64,000 nt of DNA from DASRJG01 sp032124015 (GTDB taxonomy: Bacteria > Acidobacteriota > Polarisedimenticolia > Polarisedimenticolales > DASRJG01): assembly GCA_032124015.1 (NCBI GenBank), contig JAQBEH010000114.1:7888-71887 (forward strand), in the 5' to 3' direction. Both the position numbers and the translations under genes were made by a program. The notes beneath the pieces were generated by a model that was not told where the DNA came from, made no database searches, and saw only the letters and a program-made list of their open reading frames with translations. The stretch's first letter is position 1. The number at the start of each line of letters is the position of its first letter. Shown here one piece after another: positions 14,680 through 26,489 of the stretch.

Positions 14680-15794
14680 GTGCCCCGCTCGCATCCCCTC
14701 GTCTCGCCGTCACCGCCGCGGTTACCGTACTCGTCGCGCTGACCGGCCTGTTGGCCGTCCGAATGACCGGCGCCAATCAAGGTGTTGCAAACTCCGCTCC
14801 CCCGGCCCGCCTGCCGGCGTCGGCGATCGCCCCGTCGACGGTCCCGACGGCGAAGCCGATCGTCCTCGACCAGCTTGCTATCCCCTGCTGGTCCTGTCCG
14901 GAAACCGCGCCATCGCCGCTCCGGTTCCGGACCGACCTCGATCTGCTCGCCCCTCTAGGGACCGGCGGAGGTAACGCCGCCGAGTGGTACGCGGCCTTCA
15001 CGAAGCCCGATGGCGCGCGTGCGCCGGACGCCGACGCCATCATGGGACGCCGGGTCGACCATCCGGTGTTGGGAAAGATCCTGCCTCCGGGGGATCCATT
15101 CCTGGTCGAGGCAGAACCGTGGCTGGATCAGGCAACCATGCGGTTCTACCCGGGCATCTATTCGGTCGAGGGGTTCCAAACAAAGGTCCCCAACTTGACG
15201 TTGGCGCTGACGCTCGCGCGATCGCTCGTCGCGCGGGGCCAAGGGGAGGACCAATTCGAGACCGCGATGGCGGATTTCGGGCGCGTCGTGCGGCTCGGGC
15301 GGTTGTTGCGGCAGGACGATGCCATGGTGATCAACGATCTAGTCGGGCTGGCGACGATTCGGATGGGCGCCGAGGCCATTTACCAGCGCGCCCGGGCAGA
15401 CGGCCGACTCGACCTGGCGCTCGCGGCGGCGATCATCGCCGGCGAGGCGCCCCCACAGAAACTCCTGAGCGGCGCCCGCATGACGAGCGTAGAAGTCGTG
15501 CCCTACCTACGCAGAGGCGTCGGCCGTACTTCGGTCATGCTTCCGGACGGCCGCTTCCAAGAATTGCGTAAGATGGCGCTCGACAACCCCGACCGCCGTT
15601 TCCGGGTGATCGCGTGCGCGTCGCTTTCTCTCATCGCCAGCTTCGGTTCTGGGGACCAACGGGAACCGGCCATACATGTTCTCGAAACGCTCACGGGCTC
15701 CACCGACGCCGTCGTCGCGATCAACGCGCGCTGGCACCTCGCGAACCCGATCAGCGAGAAACGTCTCGACGAACTCCTGGCCGAGGACGATTAG
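14676..15794 (+). CDS. Exported protein of unknown function with helical-repeat C-terminus
   Basis: This 372-residue protein begins with a hydrophobic segment (LAVTAAVTVLVALTGLLAV), a signal peptide or membrane anchor, then a Pro/Ala-rich linker and a short CWSC motif near residue 71. The C-terminal third has HEAT-like helical pairs (RFRVIACASLSLIASFG, AVVAINARWHLANP). I recognise no catalytic domain. It is translationally coupled to the sigma and membrane-protein genes, so it is probably the extracytoplasmic output or sensor of that sigma system. The CxxC may allow haem or redox chemistry, but no CxxCH is present. Confidence 0.65.
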   Translation: MSAPLASPRLAVTAAVTVLVALTGLLAVRMTGANQGVANSAPPARLPASAIAPSTVPTAKPIVLDQLAIPCWSCPETAPSPLRFRTDLDLLAPLGTGGGNAAEWYAAFTKPDGARAPDADAIMGRRVDHPVLGKILPPGDPFLVEAEPWLDQATMRFYPGIYSVEGFQTKVPNLTLALTLARSLVARGQGEDQFETAMADFGRVVRLGRLLRQDDAMVINDLVGLATIRMGAEAIYQRARADGRLDLALAAAIIAGEAPPQKLLSGARMTSVEVVPYLRRGVGRTSVMLPDGRFQELRKMALDNPDRRFRVIACASLSLIASFGSGDQREPAIHVLETLTGSTDAVVAINARWHLANPISEKRLDELLAEDD

Positions 15795-15843
15795 CCGAGC
15801 AAGGGTTGCCAGAATTGATTAGTGCGAGGATGCCGGCAAACTT

Positions 15844-16248
15844 CTAGATCGCCTCGATCGCCCTTCGCAGCCTGTCGCTCGCTTCTGCCGCCACGGCGTT
15901 CAAGTCGCTGTCGGGGAACATCTCAACCATCGCGAAGGGCTCGATCGCCTCGACGCGTACGGCCTTCCCGTCTTGACGAACGACGACGTTGCACGGGAGG
16001 AGCAAGCCGACGCGGGGCTCGATCGTGAGCGCCTGGTGGGCGAGCGGCGGGTTGCAGGCGCCCAAGATGACGTTGCTCGGGACGTCGACGTCGAGCCTCT
16101 CCTTCATCGTCGCCTTCACGTCGATGCGCGTGAGAACGCCGAACCCCTGCTCTTTGAGAGCGGCCTCGGTGCGCGCGACGACCGCGTCGAACGTGCCGGA
16201 CACCTTGCGGCCGATCCCGATTTCGTGCCTCGGAAGTTGCTTCTTCAC
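15844..16248 (-). CDS. DUF302 family protein
   Basis: This 134-residue soluble protein matches DUF302. Its blocks are SGTFDAVVARTEAALKEQGFGVLTRIDV, the conserved LGACNPPLAHQAL and the GLLLPCNVVVRQ segment, each with one cysteine. The DUF302 fold is a small alpha/beta domain often encoded with cation exporters or sulfur-oxidising genes; its function is unknown. It is the last gene of a four-gene minus-strand operon headed by an ECF sigma factor. Only one base separates it from the DUF2892 gene. Confidence 0.88.
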   Translation of the reverse strand: MKKQLPRHEIGIGRKVSGTFDAVVARTEAALKEQGFGVLTRIDVKATMKERLDVDVPSNVILGACNPPLAHQALTIEPRVGLLLPCNVVVRQDGKAVRVEAIEPFAMVEMFPDSDLNAVAAEASDRLRRAIEAI

Positions 16249-16249
16249 C

Positions 16250-16441
16250 TCACGCCTCCTTGACTCCGCATGACTTGAGAATCGCCATCATCGGACACCA
16301 GCCGGTGAGCGCCGACTGGAAGAGATTCGCCCCGACGAACACCGTGAACAAAAGAAACCATGGGCTCACGAACACCCCGAGGGCGACGGACAACATGACA
16401 AAGGCACCCGCGATCAGACGAAGCCACGACTCGACGTTCAT
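16250..16441 (-). CDS. DUF2892 / YgaP-like small membrane protein
   Basis: This 63-residue protein has two transmembrane helices (WLRLIAGAFVMLSVALGV and FLLFTVFVGANLFQSAL). The characteristic TGWCPMMAILKSCG ending matches the membrane anchor of YgaP and DUF2892 proteins. Its ATG overlaps the stop of the anti-sigma gene (16438-16441). Homologues often accompany rhodanese or sulfur/metal stress genes. Confidence 0.88.
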   Translation of the reverse strand: MNVESWLRLIAGAFVMLSVALGVFVSPWFLLFTVFVGANLFQSALTGWCPMMAILKSCGVKEA

Positions 16442-16698
16442 GATGACCCCCTTGCCCGCGCGTAGGCGGACAGAATATCTCTCTTGAGTTCCTCGGGAAG
16501 CTCAGGCGCATCCATCCTCGCGACGTGCGCAACCGCCCGACGCAAGGATTCGAGGAATTCCCGGCAAGGCTCGCAGTCCGCCATGTGATCCTCGACGTCC
16601 GCGCAGGCTCCCAGCTCGAGCTCGCCGTCCAGGTACTCGGACAGCTTCGCAAACAGCGCGACGCACTCGGGGCCGCCGTGGACATGGCCGCCGCTCAT
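16438..16698 (-). CDS. Zinc-binding anti-sigma factor (zf-HC2)
   Basis: This 86-residue soluble protein has the zinc-finger H38-x3-C42-x2-C45 (EDHMADCEPCREF) of ZAS/HC2 anti-sigma factors, preceded by LSEYLDGEL. Members bind zinc and hold an ECF sigma factor inactive, often responding to thiol oxidation or metals. The start overlaps the stop of the sigma gene (16695-16698), so the two are coupled. No transmembrane segment is present, which implies a cytosolic signal. Confidence 0.88.
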   Translation of the reverse strand: MSGGHVHGGPECVALFAKLSEYLDGELELGACADVEDHMADCEPCREFLESLRRAVAHVARMDAPELPEELKRDILSAYARARGSS

Positions 16699-17306
16699 GG
16701 GCGCCCGTTCGCGCGGACGTCCGCCGCGTACGACTCTTCGAGGTTCTTGCGGAGCATCAGGCGGGCGCGGTGGAGACGCATCTTCACCGCCGAGATCTCG
16801 AGCGACAGAGCGCCGGCGACCTCCTGCGTCGAAAGCTGCTCCATATCCCTCATGACCAGTACGATGCGATAAGCGGGCGGAAGGTCACCGATCGCCTTTT
16901 GCACCCGCCTTTTCGTCTCGGCGCGGACGGCGTCGTCGTGCGGGAGCGCGGCGGGGTCGGGGATCTGGACCCGAGCATCCTGCCCCTGGCCGGGTAGAAG
17001 CTCCTCGAGAGAAATCTCGCGCTCCGGCTCGAATTTCCCCTTGCGCCGCTTCGTCAGGCACGCATTCGCCGCGACGCGGTAGAGCCAGGAGGTCATCGCC
17101 TCGGCGTGCTCGAGCTTGCGCAAGGACCGGTAGGCCTGGAGCAGCGTGTCCTGGAGGACGTCCTTCGCATCTTCCCGCTCGCCGCAGAACTTCATCCCGA
17201 AAGCGTAGATCCGTCCCCCGAAGCGCGCTACGAACTCGTCGAAGGCGCCCGGCGCGTCCGCGCGAATTCGGGAGAGAAGCTCGGCGTTATCCGGGTCCTT
17301 TTCCAT
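16695..17306 (-). CDS. ECF RNA polymerase sigma factor
   Basis: This is a 203-residue sigma factor from ATG 17306 (MEKDPDNAELL). Region 2 reads FGMKFCGEREDAKDVLQDTLLQAYRS in outline, with SWLYRVAANACL. Region 4 reads LPPAYRIVLVMRDMEQLSTQEVAGALSL then VKMRLHRARLMLR. It is followed by its likely zinc anti-sigma, a DUF2892 protein and a DUF302 protein. It is divergent, 86 nt apart, from a TolC-HlyD-RND operon, so the efflux pump is a candidate target. An upstream extension to 17378 is possible but adds no family sequence. Confidence 0.92.
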   Translation of the reverse strand: MEKDPDNAELLSRIRADAPGAFDEFVARFGGRIYAFGMKFCGEREDAKDVLQDTLLQAYRSLRKLEHAEAMTSWLYRVAANACLTKRRKGKFEPEREISLEELLPGQGQDARVQIPDPAALPHDDAVRAETKRRVQKAIGDLPPAYRIVLVMRDMEQLSTQEVAGALSLEISAVKMRLHRARLMLRKNLEESYAADVRANGRP

Positions 17307-17392
17307 GACCGGGAGGGTAGCATTCGACCTGGTGACCTTTTCCTTTCGGTCGCATCTCACCTGACGAGGGTGGCGCATCCTCGGGAGAACGC

Positions 17393-18787
17393 ATGACTCA
17401 CAACCCCAACGTATCCGCCCTACGGATCGCCGTGATCGGATTCGCGCTCACGGCGGCAACGTTTTCTCAGGCGATCGCGGAGACCATTCTGACCCCCGAC
17501 GCGGCCGCCGCGATCGCCGCGGAACGCCACCCTCTCGTCAGGGCCGCGGCCAGCGAGGCCGATGGCGCCAAGGCCGACCGCACGCTGGCGCGCTCAGGCT
17601 GGCTGCCGCACCTCGACTTGACCGAAGACTACGCGCGTTCGACGAACCCGGTGTTCGTGTTCGCGTCGAAGCTGAGCCAGGAACGCTTCACCGCCCAGGA
17701 CTTCGCGCTCGGCGCGCTGAACTCACCCGATCCCTACACGAACGCCGCCACGAGGGTCAGCCTTCGGCAGAACATTTGGGACGGCGGGCGCACCACGGCG
17801 GCCCAGCGGGCGGCAAAACTGGGACTGGCGGCAGCCGATTCGATGCTGTCCCGCACGCGCGACGAGATCGCCTTCGACGCGAAACGTTCGTTCTGGGACG
17901 CCGTGTTGTCCGACGAGATGGTCGCGGCCGCCCGCGACGCCGAAAAGGCGGCTGCCGCGAACGCCGAACTGGCCGGAACGCTCGTCGACGAAGGCATCGC
18001 GGTGCCGTCGGACCGTATGCAGGCCGAAGTGCGCCTGGGCGAGGTGCGCGCGATGCGCGTGCGCGCCGAACAGAGCGCGATCGTGGCAGCCGCCGCCCTG
18101 CGCCGCGCGCTCGCCGCGACGGACGCGGAGGAGTTCACGCTGGTCGCGCCCGAGATCAGCCCGGACGAGCCGCAACCGGCAGGAGACGACCCGAGCGCAA
18201 CCGTTGCCGAGGCGCTCCTCGCGAGACAGGACTTGAGCGCGTTCGACGCGCGCATCGGCCAGGCGCAGCAGGGGGAGTCGATCGCGCTCTCGGGCCGCCT
18301 CCCCCAGATCGGCCTCGGCGCGCAGTACGAGTGGGACGGATCCCAGCCGTTCGCCCCGAGCGGAAACAATTGGACCGTCGGGGTCTTCGTGCGCATTCCG
18401 CTCTACGACGGCTGCGAAGGAATAGCTAAGCGCGATCGCGCCCGAGCCGATCGTGCCCGCCTCGAGGCCATGCGCGAGGCCTTCGCCTCCGGAGTCGGTC
18501 TCGAGATCCGCGGGGCCGAGGCGGATCGCACCGCGGCGGCCGAACGGTTGCGCATGGCCGAAAGCAACTTGACGCTGTCGCGGGAAGTGCTGCGCATCGT
18601 GCGCGAGCGCTACGGCGAGGGGCTTGGCACGATCGTGGAGCTCCTCGGCGCCGAGGCGTCCACCACGCAAGCAAGCGCCTCCAAGGCCCAGGCGACGAGG
18701 GACCTCGCCGTGTCCCGCCTCGCCTTCGAACTCGCGGCAGGCCGGCCGATCGCCCCACCCCCCTTAGACGTCGCCGAGAAGGAGTGA
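17393..18787 (+). CDS. TolC family outer-membrane efflux channel
   Basis: This 464-residue protein has an N-terminal signal peptide (to about residue 29) and two repeated outer-membrane efflux (OEP) halves rich in long amphipathic helices. Landmarks include LRQNIWDGGRTTAAQRAAK and, in the second half, GVFVRIPLYDGCEG, the conserved 'P(I/L)(Y/F)DGG' turn. It should form the trimeric outer-membrane exit duct for the RND pump encoded downstream. It is the first gene of a three-gene operon with a four-base gap to the adaptor. Confidence 0.92.
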   Translation: MTHNPNVSALRIAVIGFALTAATFSQAIAETILTPDAAAAIAAERHPLVRAAASEADGAKADRTLARSGWLPHLDLTEDYARSTNPVFVFASKLSQERFTAQDFALGALNSPDPYTNAATRVSLRQNIWDGGRTTAAQRAAKLGLAAADSMLSRTRDEIAFDAKRSFWDAVLSDEMVAAARDAEKAAAANAELAGTLVDEGIAVPSDRMQAEVRLGEVRAMRVRAEQSAIVAAAALRRALAATDAEEFTLVAPEISPDEPQPAGDDPSATVAEALLARQDLSAFDARIGQAQQGESIALSGRLPQIGLGAQYEWDGSQPFAPSGNNWTVGVFVRIPLYDGCEGIAKRDRARADRARLEAMREAFASGVGLEIRGAEADRTAAAERLRMAESNLTLSREVLRIVRERYGEGLGTIVELLGAEASTTQASASKAQATRDLAVSRLAFELAAGRPIAPPPLDVAEKE

Positions 18788-18791
18788 CCGT

Positions 18792-19870
18792 ATGAATCGC
18801 CCTCCCCCCCCGATTTTTGTTGTCGTGCTCGCGGCGACTGCGGCGTTGTCCCTCTCCTGCGGCGCGCCCCACGGCGAGGCTCGGCCCGAGGCCGCGCCTC
18901 CCCTCTCGGTCGCGGTCGAAACGACGGCTTCGGTGCCGTCTCCGGGCGGGCTCGAAGCGACGGGGAGCGTCGAGGCCGCGCGGCGCGCGTCCCCCGGCAC
19001 GATCCTCGCCGGGCGGGTGACAAAAATCCTGAAACGCGAGGGGCAGCGCGTGCGGCAAGGGGAAACGCTCGCGCGCGTCGAAAGCGGCGACGTCGCGGCG
19101 CACGTGGCCCAAGCCGAGGCCGCGGTCGTCGGCGCGCAGGCGGCGGAGACCAACGCGCGATTGATGCGCGAGCGTTTGGAGCGGCTCGTGGCCAAGCAAG
19201 CGGCGTCCCCCAAGAGCCTCGAGGACGCCGTCGCCGGATACGACGCGGCGCGCGCGAACCTCCACGCCGCCGAGGAAGGCGTGCGGGCGGCCGGTGTGAT
19301 GTTGAGCTACGGCGAGGTTACGGCGCCGTTTGACGGAGTGATCGAACAACGGATGGTCGAAAAAGGCGACACCACTTCCCCCGGTATGCCGATGTTCATC
19401 GTGGTCGACACCGCCCGCATGAAGCTCGAGGCTGCGCTCCCCGAATCGTCGGCGCGCGGGCTGGCGCCCGGAAGCGCGGTCACGGTGGTCGTGGATGGGA
19501 CCGACGGAGCCTCGCGCGAAGCCACGCTAGCGGAGATCCTCCCTGCTTCCGATCCCGCCACCCGCACCGTCACGGCGCGAGTGCTGCTCGACAACGCCGA
19601 CGGCACGCTGCGCCCGGGCATGTTTGCCAGGGTACGCTTTCCCGGGGACGGTCCGGCGATCGTCTTCATTCCGGAGACCGCGATCGTACGCCGCGGCCCG
19701 TTGACCGGGGTCTTCGTCGTCGATGAGAACGTCGCGCATCTCAGGTGGATCACCCTCGGCAGCGCCTTGGACGAGCGCGTGGAGGTGGCCAGTGGACTCG
19801 CCGCCGGAGAGCGGATCGTGACGGCGCCCGCCGCGGAACTGGCCGATGGCCGCCGGGTCGAGCTTTCGCG

Positions 19871-19874
<4 letters not shown>
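18792..19874 (+). CDS. RND efflux periplasmic adaptor (HlyD/MFP family)
   Basis: This 360-residue adaptor has a lipoprotein signal with Cys23 in the lipobox (LSLSC). Next come the split biotinyl-lipoyl domain (GTILAGRVTKILKREGQRV and GEVTAPFDGVIEQRMVEKG), a coiled-coil hairpin between them, a beta-barrel region and a C-terminal membrane-proximal domain. It links the inner-membrane RND pump to the TolC channel. Its stop overlaps the pump start (ATGA, 19871-19874). Confidence 0.92.
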
Positions 19875-22981
<3,107 letters not shown>

Positions 22982-23429
22982 TCTTGTTGGATTCCATCCA
23001 CGCGTCCATCACCTCGTGCAGGCGCTCGGATCGGAATGCGAACCACCGGGCGCGCACGTCGGCGTGTTGTCGCAACTCGTCCTTGAACTTCTGGGGCGGG
23101 CCCATGGCGACGAGGTCGGCGAGGGTCTCTTTAAGTTCCGGATCCATCGCGTCGCCCTCGATGAACTCGTCCATCCAGTCGATCTCGTCGTCGTCGGTGA
23201 ACGAGACGACGTAAAGGCGCGTCGTCTCGTCGCGCGGCTGGGCTTCTTCAGGGACGGCGTCGTCCATTTCGGCGTCTTCGTCGAAATGAGCGTCTTCGCC
23301 CTCACCTTCGAGGATGACCTGCCCGGTGACGAGATCGACATAGTAGGTGAGGTCCTCGTTCCGGTTTTCGAACGCGGCCTCGAGTTCGTCCCAATCGATT
23401 TGGAGTGGCTTATGCTTCATGCCGCACGG

Positions 23430-23459
23430 AATGTAACGCCGTCCCCCTAAGAGAATCAA
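23430..23459 (-). promoter_or_regulatory. Sigma-70-type promoter of the UPF0158 gene
   Basis: On the minus strand TTGATT (23459-23454) and TACATT (23435-23430) are separated by 18 nt. The -10 box ends only 9 nt before the start codon, so the mRNA would have almost no leader. Confidence 0.5.
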
Positions 23460-23465
23460 GCCGGA

Positions 23466-23471
23466 TACAAT
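23466..23471 (+). promoter_or_regulatory. Possible -10 box of the methyltransferase gene
   Basis: TACAAT at 23466-23471 lies 17 nt before ATG 23489 and precedes the ribosome site GGAGGAG. No clear -35 element is seen; the region is shared with the divergent UPF0158 promoter. Confidence 0.35.
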
Positions 23472-23488
23472 CCCCGCCGGAGGAGCAC

Positions 23489-24169
23489 ATGGTCGGTTTC
23501 GACGATTTGTACCGGCAGGGCGGCGCGGTGACGTGGCAGGCCGGGAAAGAAGACGTGGTCCACCAGGTGGTCGAACTCCTGATGGGGCTCGGGCCGAGCG
23601 GCCGGGTCCTCGACTTCGGGTGCGGCACCGGATGGACGGCCCCGATCTTGACCGCGAGCGGCGCCCGGTACCTGGGGGTCGATCCGTCCGCCGAGGGGAT
23701 CGCGCAGGCCGGGAGGCGTTCCCAAGGGGTCCCGCGGACGCGCTTCCACCGCATCGAGATGGGCCAGTCGCTCACGGACGCGCTCCATGGGGCGAAATTC
23801 ACCCATGTTTTCGCTCTGGACGCGCTGTACTTCGTGCCGAACCTCGAATCGACCCTCCAGGCGCTCAGCGACGCGTTGGAGCCCGAGGGGATGCTCTGTT
23901 CGATCGCCCATCTCTACCGCGAGAGCCGGGTGGCCGACAGTCTGATCGACGACGTCACGAGGGAACACGGCTACCCGCAATTCCTCTCGGGGGTGCAGTG
24001 GCAACTGTTACTGGCCCGGTCGGGTTTCAGGGACGTGAGGCGCTACCGTTTCTACGACCGGCGCCCGTTCAACCCCGCCGCATTCCTCGGGCAACCGCCC
24101 GCTGCCATCGCGCTGGCCCGGGAACTCTACGAGCGCGAGGGCGCCCTCGTTGTGACGGCACGGAAATAG
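23489..24169 (+). CDS. SAM-dependent class I methyltransferase
   Basis: This is a 226-residue protein from ATG 23489, preceded by GGAGGAG. Motif I (VLDFGCGTGWTA) near residue 46, an acidic strand II (YLGVDPSAEG) and motif IV (VFALDALYFV) define a Rossmann-fold SAM methyltransferase. The target, a small molecule or lipid, is not deducible. An open frame reaches back to 23405 but would cross the promoter. The TAG stop is supplied by the palindromic repeat at 24161-24190. Convergent with alr. Confidence 0.88.
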   Translation: MVGFDDLYRQGGAVTWQAGKEDVVHQVVELLMGLGPSGRVLDFGCGTGWTAPILTASGARYLGVDPSAEGIAQAGRRSQGVPRTRFHRIEMGQSLTDALHGAKFTHVFALDALYFVPNLESTLQALSDALEPEGMLCSIAHLYRESRVADSLIDDVTREHGYPQFLSGVQWQLLLARSGFRDVRRYRFYDRRPFNPAAFLGQPPAAIALARELYEREGALVVTARK

Positions 24170-24190
24170 GGGACACTCCCCCATTTCCGC
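24161..24190. repeat. Palindromic repeat between methyltransferase and alr
   Basis: CGGAAAT (24161-24167) pairs with ATTTCCG (24183-24189), continued by GGGG/CCCC with a single bulged A. The loop contains ACACT as in the 4150 element. The methyltransferase stop (24167-24169) is inside it and the alr stop (24192-24190) at its edge. Confidence 0.7.
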
Positions 24191-25323
24191 TACACCACCA
24201 CTCGCGGCAAACTGGGGTGGATCCGCGCGACGATTTCGTAGGCGATGGTCCCGCGCCAGGCGGCGAGTTGCCCGGCGGTGATGCGCTCGTCCCCCTGCCG
24301 GCCGAGAAGCGTCACCTCGTCTTCGAGACCGGCTCCGGGGATGTCGGTGACGTCAACCATGCACATGTTCATGCAAACGCGCCCTCGCACGGGGGCGCGC
24401 TTCCCGCGAACGAGCACGTGCGCGAGCCCTGACAGCTCGCGATCGTAACCCTCGTAGTAGCCGACCGGGAGCACCGCGATTCTCGTCGTCCGCGTCGCGC
24501 GCCACGCGCATCCATAGCCGACGTACTCCCCTTCGGGAACCTGCTTCACCTGCGCGATGCGGGTCTTCCAGGCCATGACGGGTTTGAGGTCGAGTGAGGG
24601 TTTCCCTCGCTCCAGGCAGGAGACGTAGGTCTCTTTCGAGGGCCATAGGCCGTAGAGCGAGATGCCGACGCGAACCAGGTCGAGGTGCGTCCGGTTGAAC
24701 AGGAGCGCCGCAGCGGAACAGGCGTTGTGGCGGAGAAACGGCACCGGATGAAGCGTCGCGATCACATCGGCGACGCGGGAGAACACCGCCATTTGGGACG
24801 TCGCGTAATCGTAGCTGGTCGTGTCTTCGATATTCGCGAAATGGGTCGTGACCCCTGCGAGCGTGAGGGCGCGGGCGCCGCGCAGGCGCGCAACGAACTC
24901 CGGGACGTCGCGCTCCAAGATCCCTTGGCGATGCGTCCCGGTTTCGATCTTCATGTGAACGCCTACGTTCGACCCACGCGACGAGGCGATCGCGTCCAGC
25001 CGCTCGAGCGTCTCGAGGTTGTAGACGATCGGCTGGAGCGTGTTGTCGACGACCTCGTCCAACCCGTCGAGCGGGACGTACCCCATCACGAGGATCGGAA
25101 GCGTGAGACCCGCTTCCCTCAGCGCGACCCCTTCGTCGACGTTATTGACGCACAGCCAATCGGCCGAAGCGTCCGCCGCGACCCGCGCGACCTCGATCAT
25201 CCCGTGGCCGTATGCGTTCGACTTGACGACGGCACCGAAACGGGGCCCCTGCCCAAGGCGCCGCTTGAACTCGGCGACGTTGTTCCGCAGCGCGCCCGCG
25301 TCGATCTCGACCCAGTTGAGCAC
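24190..25323 (-). CDS. alr: Alanine racemase
   Basis: This PLP enzyme makes D-alanine for peptidoglycan. From GTG 25323 it has 377 residues. Lys34 in AVVKSNAYGHG is the PLP lysine, and the C-terminal domain holds GRVCMNMCMVDVTDI with the region of the second catalytic base. GTG 25323 follows TAGGAG by five bases; the TTG at 25338 is an in-frame alternative without a ribosome site. It lies 8 nt downstream of the M29-like peptidase stop and is probably co-transcribed with it. Confidence 0.95.
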   Translation of the reverse strand: MLNWVEIDAGALRNNVAEFKRRLGQGPRFGAVVKSNAYGHGMIEVARVAADASADWLCVNNVDEGVALREAGLTLPILVMGYVPLDGLDEVVDNTLQPIVYNLETLERLDAIASSRGSNVGVHMKIETGTHRQGILERDVPEFVARLRGARALTLAGVTTHFANIEDTTSYDYATSQMAVFSRVADVIATLHPVPFLRHNACSAAALLFNRTHLDLVRVGISLYGLWPSKETYVSCLERGKPSLDLKPVMAWKTRIAQVKQVPEGEYVGYGCAWRATRTTRIAVLPVGYYEGYDRELSGLAHVLVRGKRAPVRGRVCMNMCMVDVTDIPGAGLEDEVTLLGRQGDERITAGQLAAWRGTIAYEIVARIHPSLPRVVV

Positions 25324-25331
25324 GTGCGCTC

Positions 25332-26435
25332 CTACCAAAGGACGTACGCGCCGTCGCGGATCACCGCGATCCGGCGGCCCGAGGCTTGGACGAGCTCGGC
25401 GCTGGCGACCGAGATCGGGCTTCCCTTCGCGTAGACGATGTCCTGGTGCACGACGTGCGAGGGGGAGCGGAACTCCGCCAGGCCGACCTTGCCGCCAAGG
25501 TGGTCGCTCCGGCCGTAGGCCCAGTGGAAGCCGGCCTTTTCGTCCTCGAGAACGTTGCCGGTGACCTTAGCGTCGTCGTTACACCCGAAAGCCACCTCGG
25601 CGACGTTGCCACGCACCGGGTCCGCCCGAAAGAAGCTCCGGTAGCGTTCGGCCACGGTGCCGCCTCCGATCACCTCCACGATGCGGTTGGCTTCGACACG
25701 GAAGACGACCGTTTGCCCGTCCTCGTGGACGGGAAGCTCACCCTGCGTCCGCGATGGATCGCCCTCGATCTCACCCTCGTAGGGCACCTCGAAGGTCTCG
25801 CCGCTCGGCAGGTTGATCACCGGGATGTCGTCGTTCTTGTCGCGGTGCAGATAGCCGTCGTCGGCCTCGCAGACGCGGTGCCTGAGATCGAAGAGGCAGC
25901 GGTGGCCGGTCGAGAACAGGACCTCGGCGCGATCCGCTTCGAGGAACGCATCTTTCAAGATACGGCAGCGCCGCGCCACCTCGCGGTAGTCGGCCGCCAG
26001 GGAGGTCTCTTCCATCCACTTCTGAACTCCGGGCATGCTCGCCGCACGGAACACCTCGGCGCCCGGACGGCGCTTGCAGAGGTCGCACAGCGCCGCGGTC
26101 ATGGAGAACTCCGTCAGAGCGAGCAGGAGGCTCGTTCCGTCGAGAACCGCGGCCATGGGGATCGTGCGTTCCGTCGCCTCGCCCTCTGAGGGGAAGTCGG
26201 CGCCGCTCCGGCCGGTCGCCGGGAAGCTGACGAGGGGCATCGTCTCGAAACCGATCTTGGCTCCGAGACGCGCCAGGCCCTCGCGCCACGTCGCGGCCAT
26301 CGCGCGGCGCTCCCGCCACGCGTGGTTGTCGGGTACGCCCGGAATCGGCCTGTCCACGACGACCGCGACGCGCTCCCCGGCCACCGGATCGAAGACGTCG
26401 ATCAGAAACTTCTCGAGATCGAAGGATGGGCTCAT
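25332..26435 (-). CDS. M29-like aminopeptidase (leucyl aminopeptidase/AmpT family)
   Basis: This is a 367-residue protein from ATG 26435 (MSPSFDLEKFL). The C-terminal half matches the thermophilic aminopeptidase (COG2309) family. It shows GETFEVPYEGEIEG with the first acidic ligands, VAEVAFGCNDDAKVTGN, LEDEKAGFHWAYGRSDHLGG and VHQDIVY, corresponding to the metal-binding Glu/His/Asp series. It probably removes N-terminal residues from peptides in the cytosol, although some members lack activity. A much longer frame reaching 27395 runs antisense through rfbB and is not real. Divergent from rfbB. Confidence 0.8.
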   Translation of the reverse strand: MSPSFDLEKFLIDVFDPVAGERVAVVVDRPIPGVPDNHAWRERRAMAATWREGLARLGAKIGFETMPLVSFPATGRSGADFPSEGEATERTIPMAAVLDGTSLLLALTEFSMTAALCDLCKRRPGAEVFRAASMPGVQKWMEETSLAADYREVARRCRILKDAFLEADRAEVLFSTGHRCLFDLRHRVCEADDGYLHRDKNDDIPVINLPSGETFEVPYEGEIEGDPSRTQGELPVHEDGQTVVFRVEANRIVEVIGGGTVAERYRSFFRADPVRGNVAEVAFGCNDDAKVTGNVLEDEKAGFHWAYGRSDHLGGKVGLAEFRSPSHVVHQDIVYAKGSPISVASAELVQASGRRIAVIRDGAYVLW

Positions 26436-26462
26436 GTGAACCTCGGGTTGGCAGGGGCAGTC

Positions 26463-26468
26463 TATAAT
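26463..26468 (+). promoter_or_regulatory. Possible -10 box of the rfb operon
   Basis: A perfect TATAAT lies 21 nt before the rfbB start, and a GGGGG purine stretch follows as ribosome site. No convincing -35 hexamer is present at 16-18 nt. Confidence 0.4.
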
Positions 26469-26489
26469 GCTGCGTCTCAGGGGGCTCGT

